Counted from the first letter of the stretch, positions 47,951 to 60,540 are shown. The stretch: 64,000 nt of DNA from Panulirus ornatus (GCF_036320965.1 NC_092226.1:21538002-21602001), one strand, 5' to 3'. Notes: generated from the letters alone by a model not told the origin. Numbers and translations: made by a program.

Positions 47951-48858
47951 CCACAGTCGTGAGGGTCGTTCGTGGAGTGGTTAGGGTTTTGGCTGCCGCT
48001 TGATCTACAGCTCTTGACACTAATGATAGGAAATCTACAATATATATTTTTTTTTCCTTGGGAAATATAATACAAAGTTGGTTGGCTGGAAATTTTTCGT
48101 CCGATCCGAGTGGGAGGATGAATAGATTTGAGCTCTCGTGGTGCTGGTGCTGCTTTGTGGCTTAGAAGCGGCAGAATTGAAAATATTGATTAGGTTATAG
48201 ATTAATGTATTCCCCGTCGTCTCCATTATGGACATTAAAGATTAATCATTCGTTGCGAACGCTGACAGGAAAAAAAAGGAAATTATACCAGTCGATTTTA
48301 ACACGTATGTATCCTCAGTATGGGAGACTGGAACGTTAAGACTTATTAACCCTGAACATGGATCACTGGAATGGACTGACTGCGGTGGTATCAGGTTGCA
48401 TTCCGACCCAACTGGACATCGAAATGGAACATTTGGACTCCGAAACAAATCCCATACGAGCTCCAGTTGCCAGCCAGCCAACCAGGCAGCATCATTACTG
48501 CTGCCATGGTCAGGGGTGCTGGCTGCCTCCCTCCTCCCCACACGCCCACACTGATATTGGTCATTGCCTGATTAATTTGTGAATTATGCAGTGGGAGAGG
48601 GACTCGGGTGTTGTTGGTCGCCCAGTGCATGTGCCCCACACTTGTCTGTTTGTGGGGGACGTGTGTGTGGGAATTTATTTACGTTTGAGCTTTGTGGTTG
48701 TATTTTGTGTTTACTTACGGCGTGATGATATATGCGCGTGTTCGTGAGAACATATGCACACGTATATTTCTGTAAAGGAATTAGTTTGTGTATTTGTTTG
48801 CATACGTTACTCGCATGAATTAGTTTTTATGATTTGTATGTGTATCGGTCCTTGCATG

Positions 48859-48860
<2 letters not shown>
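47951..48860. other. No gene recognised
   Basis: Open frames on both strands near 48242-48639 have no recognisable features. Confidence 0.4.

Positions 48861-48891
<31 letters not shown>
48861..48891. repeat. (TG)n microsatellite
   Basis: 31 bp of TG repeat. Confidence 0.95.
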
Positions 48892-48892
<1 letters not shown>

Positions 48893-49019
48893 TACGTAAG
48901 GAGCGGCACGGGCCATCGCAGGGACACAAGGCTGTGCAGTGGGCGGGCCAGCCTGGCCTGGCATGATTGACTTGCTGGGCTCGGCCGGGTGACGTGACGC
49001 GGCAAACCAACTGCATCTC

Positions 49020-50070
49020 ACTGGGACCCCCGCCTCCCGGGCCCAACACCCTCCTCCAACACCCTCCTCCATGTCTCTCTCTCTCTCTCTCTCTACTCAG
49101 ACCTCTCCACCCAGACCTGGACCATCCTCCCTTTCCAGGACCTTCCTTTCCAGTCCCTTTGACCTTATTTATCATGGTTTTCCATTGGTAATTTTTCTTT
49201 AGAACGTTCAGATGGGCTCTGGCCAGTCTTCTGTGGTTGTTGCGACTCCTTCCCTGGCCCACGTATGGCCGCTTCTCCTAAACGCTTGGCTTATGGTCGC
49301 CTTCCAGGTGTTCCTTGTTCTTGCTAGGGACCCCTCGTCGTACTTCCCCTCTTCGCTTTGCTTTCCTGTATCTGCGTGCCATCCAGTTCCCCTTTCGTCT
49401 CTCCCTTTTCATTAGTTCCCTCGTCCATTTGCATTCCCTCTTTCTCTCTCATTGGCCTCAATCCTCGTCCTTTCTTCAGTTTTCTTCCTCCTCCTGGTTC
49501 CTTCCCCTCGGCATCCTGTCATCCCCCAGATTCTCCCGTACTTCTGCCATATTCTTTCCCCTCATCATCCTCCCCCTCATATCTTTTCTTCCCCTTGGCT
49601 TCCCTTTCCCCTTCATTTCGTCGTTATCCCGGCCTCTCTCCCTCTTTCTGGCATCGTACTTCCCGTGGCTTATTTTCCTTTTTTTTTGACCAACTTTTCC
49701 CCTCAGGTTGTCTCCCTGAACTTGCTCCCACCAACTCTTTATCTTCTCCCTGCGTAAATCTCCTCTGCTTCTCCCTTCCTTTGGTTTCGTCGTCACCTCA
49801 ACTCCCGCTTCCACTGGCTCCTCCTGTTTGCTTCGTTCTTCTCTTTGCTTCTCCTTTATTCCTCTCTTCCTCAAGCCTTGGTTGGTTGCTGCTGTCTCTC
49901 CACCATTCTTGTTGATGTTCTTATCACCCTAGCTTCCCTCTCCGCTTCAGCAACCCTCTCCTGTTATTCCTCTCCTTCGTATCTCTCTCTCTCTCTCTCT
50001 CTCTCTCCCTTTGGCTTTTCTCTTACCCTCAGGCAGTTCCCCTTCCTTTGGAGTTGTCCATCTCTTTTTT
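49020..50070. repeat. Pyrimidine-rich low-complexity tract
   Basis: About 1 kb in which the plus strand is strongly C/T biased, including CT runs at 49074-49094 and 49982-50007. The long Ser/Pro/Phe/Leu-rich frames on the plus strand and Lys/Arg/Glu/Gly-rich frame on the minus strand are composition effects. Confidence 0.8.
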
Positions 50071-50289
50071 TCCCCCACTGGCAAGGGGGGGGCCGCCTAC
50101 ACACATGCATGAGTGTACCTGGTTTCAGAATGATCTCTCACGCCTCATGAGGGTCTGGAACGACTTGTACGGTTGGTGGATGTGTGTGCGAAGGTTGACG
50201 CTGACAGCCTCGCTGATCGTGTCAGGTGATAAGACCTAAAACCCAAAGATCCTCTTCCCCTTCTCTTCTATTTTGCCCGTGCCCATATC

Positions 50290-50470
50290 ATCACTGGCTC
50301 TCCCTGAAGCCCATGGTTCCAGCCTCCTATTGACTCCAGGTTGCAGTCCCCCCCCTCCCCCCTTAGTCTCCAGGTTCCAGCCCTATTAGACCCGAGGTTT
50401 TATCCCTTTTTAGACCCCCTGGTTCCATCCGCGCTTGGCCTCAGGTTCGAACCCCAGTAGGAGCAGCCTA
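50290..50470. repeat. Degenerate GGTTCCAGCC-type repeat
   Basis: CCATGGTTCCAGCC, CCAGGTTCCAGCCC, CCTGGTTCCATCC and CAGGTTCGAACCCC phrases recur about every 35-40 bp. Confidence 0.5.
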
Positions 50471-50789
50471 AAAGCACCATATGTTGCACTGTATTATGTA
50501 AGGTTTGGGAGGTTTGATTCTAATTCAGGTTTATGTCAACAAGGACACGCTGTAGTCTCATATAGATCACCTTCCCGCCACACCTTCCCATCCTATACAT
50601 ACGCCACCGTCTGGCCCGTTCTGACGTTATGTAAAAGTTACGCGCTACGCACGACGCCACCGTGGGTGTGGTATCGCAACGCCGATGACGCTGCGTCAGA
50701 AGAGAGGGACGTAACGACCCCGGGATAAGCGACGGGACGTATTAATATTCAGGCAGTCGTCGAGCGAGGTCGTTAACAGCGGGGTCCTG

Positions 50790-50820
50790 CCCTCCCGGCG
50801 GGAGGGGAGAGGCTCCTCTC
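50790..50820. other. Two back-to-back perfect GC-rich inverted repeats
   Basis: CCCTCCCG-G-CGGGAGGG (50790-50806) is followed with no gap by GAGAGG-CT-CCTCTC (50807-50820). It is not followed by a T-run or by any recognised gene. Confidence 0.6.
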
Positions 50821-53535
50821 CCTCACTGACTTCGTACATTTGCTGTCGTTATTATCGTACTATCACTTACCAGGGTCGTCAGGGAGCGAAGCGCGGCCGA
50901 GGACATTTTAGGGGTGTAAATCGCTGTCGTTGGCTATTCACTGTGCACTTTTTATGCTAAACTAACGTAAACTGTGACGGGAACTTTTCATGGCTGTCGC
51001 ATAAATCATCATCGAATTTTGGCTTTGGCTGTGTAATATGGTAATGTGTATGTAAAGTGCAAGCAATCTCGACAAACTGTACCGACACTGTTTTGGAGTT
51101 TGGTGATTTTACACGTCCACTCACACCCTACTTTTGAGCCTCTTTTTTTTTTTCTAGAATCTCTTCAAACTTTGTCCCCCAACTCATTGAATTATTAAAC
51201 AACTTTGCACAAGTTTCCCTTCCGTTGCGACATTTTTATCATCTATTTAGAAGCGAAAATTATGGGCTGCCTCGAAGATATCCCGAGACTTGGCTGATGG
51301 CCACACTCACTGTGACGGTCAGGCCAGCAGCGCTGTATGTCACAGAGGTGTCGAGCGCATGGGAGCGGGGGGTTTCAGAGGAGAGGCAAACCCGAGAGGC
51401 CCCTCAGCCATGGAAAACGTAGTCAAAACACACCATGATTCACCGAAGCAATCATACCCAGCCGACGTTACTTCGCAGGAGAACAAAGGACAAGAGATAT
51501 GTTATCGAACAGTCAAGTCTACGACCTATTCTTATCAAGGCTACGTCATATACCTTAGTTAAGTCGTTCCCGCGAGATATTGCAGCATACGACCACACGA
51601 CTAACTGCCCCAGAAACAATAATAATATATCATGAATAAAATACACACACACACACACACACACACACGTACGTGACCCTCACCAGTGAGAGAGAGACTC
51701 GTTTGTTGCGTTGCATGGCCTCCAGGGCGTTGCTCGCATACGTTCACGTGGAACTGAACTTGGAAGCGACGGTCGCTACCATATCGTCTTCTGGCAGTCT
51801 TTGAGCGTTTGGCCAGTTGGAAGACGCGATTTCCCCTGGATTAAACTCAGCCTTGTGTAGTAGAATCATAAGGCAGTAGTGGTAATTCTTCTATACTTTT
51901 AACGTAGTATTGTTTGCTTTTCACGTACGTCTGAGGGAGCTTCCCTCAGACTTAAGATATGACGTGACTCTATGTCGCCACGTTCACCTGAATATTCATC
52001 TTATGATGGAGTAGTTGCCCCTTTTTACGTGGCAGCATATCTGTCTGTATTATGGTTAAGGTTGTTGTTCTTGTCTCCTTACTACTTCATTGCCTCAATC
52101 CTACTTGTTTGGTTTCTTACACTTCCAGCAAGCAAGATATGGCGTCGTTCAAGACTGGATCCTTTAACGTGATAAAAAGAGCAACCTGAAGCCCCAGTTG
52201 CCAGCAAATAGTTATCGAGATATGTCGCCTCAGCGTGTACAGGAAGACGCCTGAGGTATCTGTTTTATGACGAAGGCTCCAGACATGGACAGATGTCTTT
52301 TTCAAGGCCGGGGGAAGTTTATTTTAGGAAAGGGTTAAAAGATAGAGAAATATAGACGGAAGGATCATAATGACAAGAGTTTGGGAGTAGTGTAAAATGT
52401 GGCATATAGTAATAGACGGTCGTAGGTGTTAGGATAGACAAGAGAAGATCAAGAGTTCTAATATTTAGCGGTGTAGGGAAAGAAACAGACGTCAAACCGG
52501 CCTCACCCTTCAGTTGCCAACGGCCACGCTGTAATCATGTAACACAGGTGCTTACCAACATGATATCTGAAGAAGAGGAAGAGATAACCAGCACTCTGGA
52601 GAAGGGCAAGTTTGGTCCAGTTTTGAGATGAAATTGTGAGAAATGTAAAGTCGGATTACTTTGCATTCAGTCAAGTGGGTGTGTAGACCTGGAACCTCCT
52701 CCCCAGACGTGAGAGCAGTATTCCCGACAAGAACGAGTCAATTTCTTTCCTTTTTGTGTACGAGCAACTGTTCAGAAGCGACCAGTTTTCTGCGTCTTAA
52801 AGGCAGGTTTGCCTGTCATTGTAAATTGGCATTTTCATGTGTGTTTGTCGTGTGGAGTGGTGGAATTACGGACCCATTATAGGAAACGGGGAAAGTTTGT
52901 GAGGGCTTCTAGAGAGAGAGAGATGGAAGGAAATTGAATTTAGAGGAAATGAACGTAACTAGGATGTGACTGCCTCATTAGGAAAGCGTATCCAGACCTG
53001 AGTGTACAGAGTCAGTCGGGACGAGACGTTGATAGTGGAAGAAGAGGTGGAACGGAGTGGAAAGAAGTGGAATAAGAGGGTTGAGTTGGGCCTGGCTAGG
53101 GTTACACCTCCACTCTAGTTCGGAATCTTCATAGATCAAAGATATATGTATTTCACATACATCATTTGTCTACTTGAGGTTATGTCTTATTGAGAAGCTT
53201 TCCTGTGATAGGTTAAGTTCAGGTGTTCGTTACGTTTCATGGTCGCTGGGGAAATATGTCGTCCTTTTGTGGCCACAGTTGGCTCGCTAACAGTTACTGT
53301 CTACCATATTCCTCGGCCACGAACCTCCCAGACGTCAGCCAAGGGACAAGGATGACTCTTGGTCTCTGTGTTGAGTCTGATCCTGGAAGGAGAGGGGGAA
53401 TTGATGGAGAGTCCACGAATCTTCAAGTGTGCCTCACTTGGTGACGTTGTGACTGACTTCAACGAATTCTTAAGACGAATGATTCACTGTCTAACCTGGT
53501 CTTAAAACCCTGTTGAATGTTTTCGTACACAAACA

Positions 53536-53538
<3 letters not shown>
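50821..53538. other. No gene recognised; (CA)n at 51642-51669
   Basis: Three plus-strand frames are partly open at 51225-51635, without recognisable motifs. The remainder is featureless. Confidence 0.4.

Positions 53539-53607
<69 letters not shown>
53539..53607. repeat. (CT)n microsatellite
   Basis: 69 bp of CT repeat. Confidence 0.97.
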
Positions 53608-53610
<3 letters not shown>

Positions 53611-54219
53611 AACAATATTAGTGTGAGCAGGAAAGCCCAGACCAGGGGGGCAGGGCCAAGTCTGCAGTCCCCGTGGCTCACACTGGCCGGATGCCCTGCA
53701 GGAGAATTTACGAGGTGTGGGCCGGCCTGGATAACCCTATGATGGTGTGTAAACTTGTGCTGAGGGCCCGCCGCCGCCGCCCCCCCCTGCCGGAGACGAG
53801 CGGTCAGTGGCCCAGGGGGTCGCCCTGAATCTTGAGAACCCTCCTGGGCCATTCACAGGAGAAAGTGTCTCACTGAAACGATCACTTTAAAATGGAGACT
53901 TTCACCTGCCATTCTCACGTCCTTGGGGTAAGACACAGGAGGACTGGAGGTCGGGAAAGATGAGGGTCTGGGTCGTCCGTGGCGGGGGAGGTGTAGTCTA
54001 CCTGACCTGCCTCGAGGATGGGGGTCAGTGGAGTTTACACCTTATTTTTTTTTTTCTTACTCGTGTTTAGTTGAGTTATATGAATATTCTGGTGTTTCTA
54101 ATGAATAGGAAATATTCGTATATCAGGAAACGAGCATCTAGGAGAAATTGAGTTAACTGCACACTCGTTTTTACGGCCTCTAGGAACTCAGACCAGGAGC
54201 ACTCTGACACTCAGGGGAG

Positions 54220-54221
<2 letters not shown>
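53608..54221. other. No gene assigned; CpG-rich 53640-53860
   Basis: A GC-rich stretch contains GCCCGCCGCCGCCGCC near 53767 and short open frames on both strands, none with a recognisable domain. Confidence 0.35.

Positions 54222-54269
<48 letters not shown>
54222..54269. repeat. (AC)n microsatellite
   Basis: 48 bp of AC repeat. Confidence 0.97.
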
Positions 54270-54272
<3 letters not shown>

Positions 54273-54354
54273 CACGTGGAGCTCACCTCACTGGTCACCT
54301 GACTGACGTTCCTTACATACGGCTGCTTTGATGTGTCTCACGGTCAGGCCTGAT

Positions 54355-54425
54355 TCGTCTCTTGGTCGGGTCTGGCTCGTCTCTAGGTCGGGTCTGGCTC
54401 GTCTCTAGGTCGGGTCTGTCTCATC
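54355..54425. repeat. 23-bp tandem repeat, about three units
   Basis: GGTCGGGTCTGGCTCGTCTC plus TAG recurs three times. Confidence 0.8.
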
Positions 54426-54619
54426 TCAAGGTCATGTCTGAGTCATGTAGGGTCTTGTTTCACCGTCACGCAAACTGGCCGACCTTTTCCCAATCATAGA
54501 AGTATACAAAGTGGATCTGTATGGAATCATCTGATTCCTGATTCTTTGTTTCGTGTCAGATTAATGTTGAAAGTATTTGAGTCATTTGCCTGCGATAACG
54601 CGTGTGTTGGGGACGGCGT

Positions 54620-54621
<2 letters not shown>

Positions 54622-54659
<38 letters not shown>
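54622..54659. repeat. (GT)n microsatellite
   Basis: 38 bp of GT repeat, with GT-rich sequence continuing to 54675. Confidence 0.96.
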
Positions 54660-54666
<7 letters not shown>

Positions 54667-54689
54667 TGTTTGTGTTGAGGTGATGACTG

Positions 54690-55990
54690 GACCTTCTCAC
54701 TACCTCTTCTAGTGTGGCCTTCCTTCAGCCTCTGGCGGGTCCCTTCCCTCCTTGCTGGGTTGTGTTGCTTCCTGCAGAGGGACCCAATCTTTGCCACTAG
54801 TGGGGGAAGGGGTGGTGGCTTGCCGCTGTATATAGTGGAATCGTTTCGCTGTATCCAGTGAGGGACATCTGCTCACTCTCCAGTGGGACCTTATCGTTGC
54901 CCTGTAATAGAACCCTTCCTCTGCCTCAGGTGGTGCCCCGCTGCTGCTTCCTCCTGGTGGGTCACCCTTACTACCACCTTAAGAACCTTATCGTTGTGTC
55001 CAGTGTGACCGTCGCTACTCTACTGCGAGTCTGTCGTTGCCTTTAGTGTGAGTGTCGCAACCTCTTGTCACGTTCTCTAAGGTAGGCCTTGTGGTTGGCC
55101 CTCCTGTGGCTTTGTCGCTGCCTCGAGTAGGGGCCCTTGTTGCAATCTCAAGTGTGACCCTTTTTGCTTTATTCTCATGGTGCCAGGCCAGTGGCTATAG
55201 TGGAGGCCTTATCGCTACTTCAAGTTAAGCCTTGTCACTGTTTAATGTGTAGCTTTGTCGATGGTCAGCCGCTTATCTTAGTGGGGGGCCCTTTCGCTGT
55301 CTTCCGTCTGGTCCTTGTTCTTGCCTCTTCTTTGGTCGTGTCTCTGTCTATAGTGAGGATCTTCCGCACATTTCCCTGTGGTGAGGTACCGTGGTTGCAT
55401 GTAATGATGTCGCTGATTCTAGTGCGGGCATGTCATGTCGCTCTAGTGGCGCTACTTCTCGTGGCACAGGTCGCTATTTCTAGCGAGCCCTATTATCCCC
55501 GTTTCCTTGCCTCCTTAAGATACCGTGTGTGTGTGTGTGTGTGTCCCTAATGGGCCTCTGTCGTTGATTCCAGTCGAGATGTAACTCTGCCTCTATTGGG
55601 ACCAGGGTTACTGCCTCTCACAGATCCTTGTCATCGCTTCCAGTGGAGTTATGTGACTGCCTCTTGTAGGTACATGTCAGCACGTCTTGCCAGGCCATTT
55701 CGATATATACAAGCCGTGGTATGGTCTCTGATGGAGACATTACTGCCTTTAATGGTATCATGCCACCCGGGTTGGGACTATGTCATTCTCGGTATCTCCA
55801 ACAGGATCGCGTCACTGTCTGGTGCACGGCTGCCTCACTGCGTCTTGTGGGCTGCCTCTGTTGGCACCATGTCACTGTATGTACTAGGGTCTTGTCACTG
55901 TCTCTGGGGGGACGGACCATGTCATTGTCTCTGGGGGGGATCATGTCATTACCTTCGGTGGGACCGTGTCTACCCCCGGTAATACTATAT
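54690..55990. repeat. Very old ~30-bp tandem repeat, heavily diverged
   Basis: Phrases such as CTTGTCGCTGCCTCTAGTG, CCTTATCGTTGCC and GGGACCATGTCACTGTCTC return about every 30 bp for 1.3 kb, with no two units identical. A (GT)n run lies inside at 55525-55544. The open frames in this region are a by-product. Confidence 0.75.
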
Positions 55991-56343
55991 CACTGGTTCT
56001 CATGGGACCATATCATGGTCTTCCTCTCAATAAGAGCACGTCAGGAGGACCACACCCGTGCTTTCTTTTCATAAGAGACCCGATAGACACGTCGAACACC
56101 TTTTCCCTCCACCTTTTGAGTCAGGTCATACCTGTTCCATTCCTTCTCTTATCCAGCCTCTTACCCTGTGTCTCCACCTCCATTTGGCCTTTCTTAATCT
56201 CTCCTTGACCCCTCATCTCCTCCTCTTCCTCCTCCTCCTCCGCTCTGCCAGTCCACAACAGGAATAGGTCTTCGCGAGGAGCAGAACCAGGTTTGCGTGC
56301 CGTACCCACATCTTCTACACCTGAGGTACACTAGCGTGAGAGC

Positions 56344-56346
<3 letters not shown>

Positions 56347-56396
<50 letters not shown>

Positions 56397-56414
56397 GCGC
56401 GCCCGCGCGCGCGC
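56347..56414. repeat. (CA)n running into (CG)n
   Basis: 48 bp of CA repeat continue into about 20 bp of CG alternation with one interruption (GCCC near 56400). Confidence 0.95.
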
Positions 56415-56533
56415 AGACCCGCTCCCCCTGACACCGACCTCCTGATCATCACCTGGATTTAGTGATTAATCACCCTGATCAACTTGGCAGACCACAAATC
56501 AGTGCCTGATCGACCCTGTGATCAATCCTCCTC

Positions 56534-56536
<3 letters not shown>

Positions 56537-56609
<73 letters not shown>
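56537..56609. repeat. (CT)n microsatellite
   Basis: 73 bp of CT repeat. Confidence 0.97.
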
Positions 56610-56611
<2 letters not shown>

Positions 56612-57029
56612 CGTCTCTGGCCACTACGAGAAAGAAAAGGAAAGAAAACTCATTAACTCAGCTTCCCTGATCAATCTTGCTGATCACCTTTCCCGATCAC
56701 ACGCCTTCCAACCCCAATCCACCCCACACCCCACCCCACACCCCATAATTGAGTCTCCCCCTACCTCGTTTTCTAACTTAGGTCCGTAAAAATTTGGCCG
56801 TAATTGCCCGTTTGATACAACTTTCCAAATCCATAAATAAAGGCGAAGTACCCGCTCAGCCCCTGAATAAGCGTAATAAAAATGTAACAGAATATCGAAT
56901 GAGGTTGGGTGCTTGGGGGGGGGGGACGCCTGGCTGGAGACGATGTGTGGACGTGTTGATGAATCTTCCTGCCGCTGTGTGATGACACTGGCTGTGTTAG
57001 TTACTGTGTCTCTGGCTCAGGCTTCGTCA

Positions 57030-57640
<611 letters not shown>

Positions 57641-57654
57641 TACGTTTGTCATGT

Positions 57655-58010
57655 TGTGCATGATAGATAGTAGATAATAGATAGTAGATAACGTTCAGCA
57701 TGATAGATAGTAGATAACGTTCAGCATGATAGATAGTAGATACCGTTCAGCATGATAGATAATAGATAACGTTCAGCATGATAGATAGTAGATACCGTTC
57801 AGCATGATAGATAATAGATAACGTTCAGCATGATAGATAGTAGATAACGTTCAGCATGATAGATAGTAGATAACGTTCAGCTTGATAGATAGTAGATAAC
57901 GCTCAGTATAGATAGTAGATAACGCTCAGTATAGATAGATAGTAGATAACGCTCAGTATAGATAGTAGATAACGCTCAGTGTAGATAGTAGATAACGCTC
58001 AGTAGACATA
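57655..58010. repeat. 26-bp GATAGATAGTAGATAACGTT minisatellite
   Basis: GATAGATAGTAGATAACGTT plus CAGCAT repeats every 26 bp (ACGTTCAGCA at 57691, 57717 and so on). After 57900 units shrink to ~20 bp with CGCTCAGTATAGATAGTAG. About 14 units in all. Confidence 0.95.
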
Positions 58011-58070
58011 GCCACACCGGTTATGGAAGCACCACACTTCCCCCTCCCTCACTAGTTACCAACCAGTAGT

Positions 58071-58073
<3 letters not shown>

Positions 58074-58127
<54 letters not shown>
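58074..58127. repeat. (CT)n microsatellite
   Basis: 54 bp of CT repeat. Confidence 0.97.
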
Positions 58128-58129
<2 letters not shown>

Positions 58130-58566
58130 GGGGTTCAGGCAGTGCCCACTGTTGGTCTGGTTGCCGGCCGACGTGAACAAGAGCCCGACTCACCCCTCGC
58201 TAAATTACAATTAAGAAAAATGTATTAAGATACCTTCGTTAAACCTGTTTTGTATTTAGTTAAACCTGTTTGATATTTAGTTAAACCTGTGATATAGTAA
58301 GTTAAACCTGTTTTATATTCTTTTTTTATATACATTTATCAGGCGTCTCCGTTTTCTTTTGTTTTCCCGCCCTTTTTTTATGGTTTTATTTTTCCCAGGG
58401 TGGCAGGTAGCTGGTCGACCGGAGCCTCCTCGATAATGGGGGAATTAAAAGTGTAGCAACTCATTAGGGACTTCTTTTGTGGCCTTGATTTAATCCCTAT
58501 TGATTTCGGATCGTGGGATTGGACGGGGGAGGGAGAGGGAGGGGAGGCGGATGGAAGGTCAAGGGT

Positions 58567-58568
<2 letters not shown>
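58128..58568. other. No gene; small AGTTAAACCTGTTT repeat at ~58230-58320
   Basis: Four imperfect ~24-bp units with GTTAAACCTGTTTTGTATTT. Otherwise nothing recognised. Confidence 0.5.

Positions 58569-58640
<72 letters not shown>
58569..58640. repeat. (GA)n microsatellite
   Basis: 72 bp of GA repeat. Confidence 0.97.
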
Positions 58641-58641
<1 letters not shown>

Positions 58642-59098
58642 AGTGGGGAAGTGGGGAAGGCATGGGAATTCGTAGGGTGGTGATGGGTGTGTGTGTAAGG
58701 GGGAGGAATGGTACGTGCGTGGGAGGATGGTACTGAGGCAAGGGGAGGAGGAAGGTGCAGTGGTATGGTACCGTGAGAGTGGCCAGCATAGGGGAGAGTA
58801 AGGTACGCCACGGTACAGACCACGGTACATGGTGAAGGACGCGTTGAAGTCGGAGGAACAGAGTGGTGCCAAAACGCCAGATGGCACGGACGGTGCACGG
58901 TACAGTAGGGACGGTACGTGGCGGAGGACAGCAGGAGGTACAGGATGGTACAAGGCAAAATGAAGGTGCTATGATAGGCTGAGGAGGGTACAAGGTAGAG
59001 AGGGCTGTACGTGAGATAAGAAGGTACAAGGCACAGGTAGGTACAAGATGGAGGATGGTACAAGAGTCTGGTGTGGTACAGCCATGGTCAGCAAGGCT
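58641..59098. repeat. GGTAC-rich degenerate repeat
   Basis: GGTACAAGG/GGATGGTAC/CGGTAC phrases recur at irregular 15-30-bp steps through this stretch. No gene is seen. Confidence 0.5.
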
Positions 59099-59099
59099 T

Positions 59100-60220
59100 T
59101 TGCTGGGGAGGTCCAGGGACGGTATGGTCCACCTGGGGGTCCAGGGATCGTGAGGTTCATCTGGGGGTCTAGGGACGATATGGTCCACCTGGGGGTCCAG
59201 GGACGGTATGGTCCATCTGGGGGTCCAAGGACGATATGGTCCACCTGGGGGTCCAGGGGTCGTGAGGTTCATTTGGGGGTCCAGGGATGGTATGGTCCAT
59301 TTGGGGGTCCAGGGACGGTATGGTCCATCTGGGGGTCCAGGGGTCGTGAGGTTCATTTGGGGGTCCAGGGACGGTATGGTCCATTTGGGGGTCCAGGGAC
59401 GGTATGGTCCACCTGGGGGTCCAGGGACGGTATGGTCCACCTGGGGGTCCAGGGACGGTATGGTCCACCTGGGGGTCCAGGGATCGTGAGGTTCATCTGG
59501 GGGTCCAGGGACGGTATGGTCCACCTGGGGGTCCAGGGACGGTATGGTCCACCTGGGGGGTCCAAGGACGATATGGTCCACCTGGGGGTCCAGGGGTCGT
59601 GAGGTTCATTTGGGGGTCCAGGGATGGTATGGTCCATTTGGGGGTCCAGGGACGGTATGGTCCATCTGGGGGTCCAGGGGTCGTGAGGTTCATTTGGGGG
59701 TCCAGGGACGGTATGGTCCATCTGGGGGTCCAAGGACGATATGGTCCACCTGGGGGTCCAGGGGTCGTGAGGTTCATTTGGGGGTCCAGGGATGGTATGG
59801 TCCATTTGGGGGTCCAGGGACGGTATGGTCCATCTGGGGGTCCAGGGGTCGTGAGGTTCATTTGGGGGTCCAGGGACGGTATGGTCCATTTGGGGGTCCA
59901 GGGACGGTATGGTCCACCTGGGGGTCCAGGGACGGTATGGTCCACCTGGGGGTCCAGGGATCGTGAGGTTCATCTGGGGGTCCAGGGACGGTATGGTCCA
60001 CCTGGGGGTCCAGGGATCGTGAGGTTCATCTGGGGGTCCAGGGACGATATGGTCCACCTGGGGGTCCAGGGACGGTATGGTCCATCTGGGGGTCCAGGGG
60101 TTGTGAGGTTCATTTGGGGGTCCAGGGACGGTATGGTCCACCTGGGGGTCCAGGGACGGTATGGTCCACCTTGGGGTCCAGGGGTCGTAAGGTTCACCTG
60201 GGGCTCCTGGGACGGTGTGG
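59100..60220. repeat. 28-bp minisatellite, ~40 units, with higher-order repeats
   Basis: Two main unit classes alternate: CCAGGGACGGTATGGTCCAC plus CTGGGGGT, and CCAGGGGTCGTGAGGTTCAT plus TTGGGGGT. Their order repeats in larger blocks: the marker TCCAAGGACG falls at 59224, 59561 and 59729. Those intervals are 337 bp (twelve units plus one extra G near 59555) and 168 bp (exactly six units). All six frames contain long Trp/Pro/Gly-rich pseudo-proteins (up to 367 residues) that follow the repeat and are not genes. Confidence 0.96.
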
Positions 60221-60339
60221 TTCAGGTGGTGGGTTTTGGGAGGGCGTGTTCCAACTTGAGGGTCGTGGATGCGCGTGGTTTAGCAGGAAGGTCCTTGGAC
60301 GGTTTGGTGGTGCTCTGGGCTCCCAAGACGGTCTGGTCC

Positions 60340-60540
60340 AGCTGGAGGGTCCTGGGAAGGTGTCGTCCAGTCCTGGGACGGTCTGGTCCAGCTGGAAGGT
60401 CCAGTGATGGTGTCGTCCAGTCCTGGGACGGTCTGGTCCAGCTGGAAGGTCCAGTGATGGTGTCGTCCAGTCCTAGGACGGTCTGGTCCAGCTGGAAGGT
60501 CCAGTGATGGTGTCGTCCAGTCCTGGGACGGTGTGGTCCC
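60340..60540. repeat. 50-bp tandem repeat, about four units
   Basis: TGTCGTCCAGTCCTGGGACG begins at 60361 and 60411 and continues every 50 bp, with GTCTGGTCCAGCTGGAAGGT inside. The CCAGCTGG and GTCCAG phrases suggest origin from the neighbouring 28-bp family. Confidence 0.92.

Noticed and set aside
49315..49915. Ser/Pro/Phe-rich proteins of 100-185 residues
   Set aside because: All three plus-strand frames are open because the tract is pyrimidine-rich; composition, not coding.
50430..50450. GGTTCGAACCCC resembling a tRNA B box
   Set aside because: It lies within a degenerate GGTTCCAGCC repeat and has no A box at the right distance; likely coincidence.
53685..53830. CpG-rich plus-strand frame with RRIYEVWAGLDNP
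   Set aside because: Only ~48 codons, flanked by simple repeat, and an alternative minus-strand frame is equally open; no support for either.
59353..60507. Long Trp/Pro/Gly-rich open frames in all six frames (up to 367 residues)
   Set aside because: They follow the 28-bp minisatellite exactly and appear on both strands; the periodicity, not selection, keeps them open.
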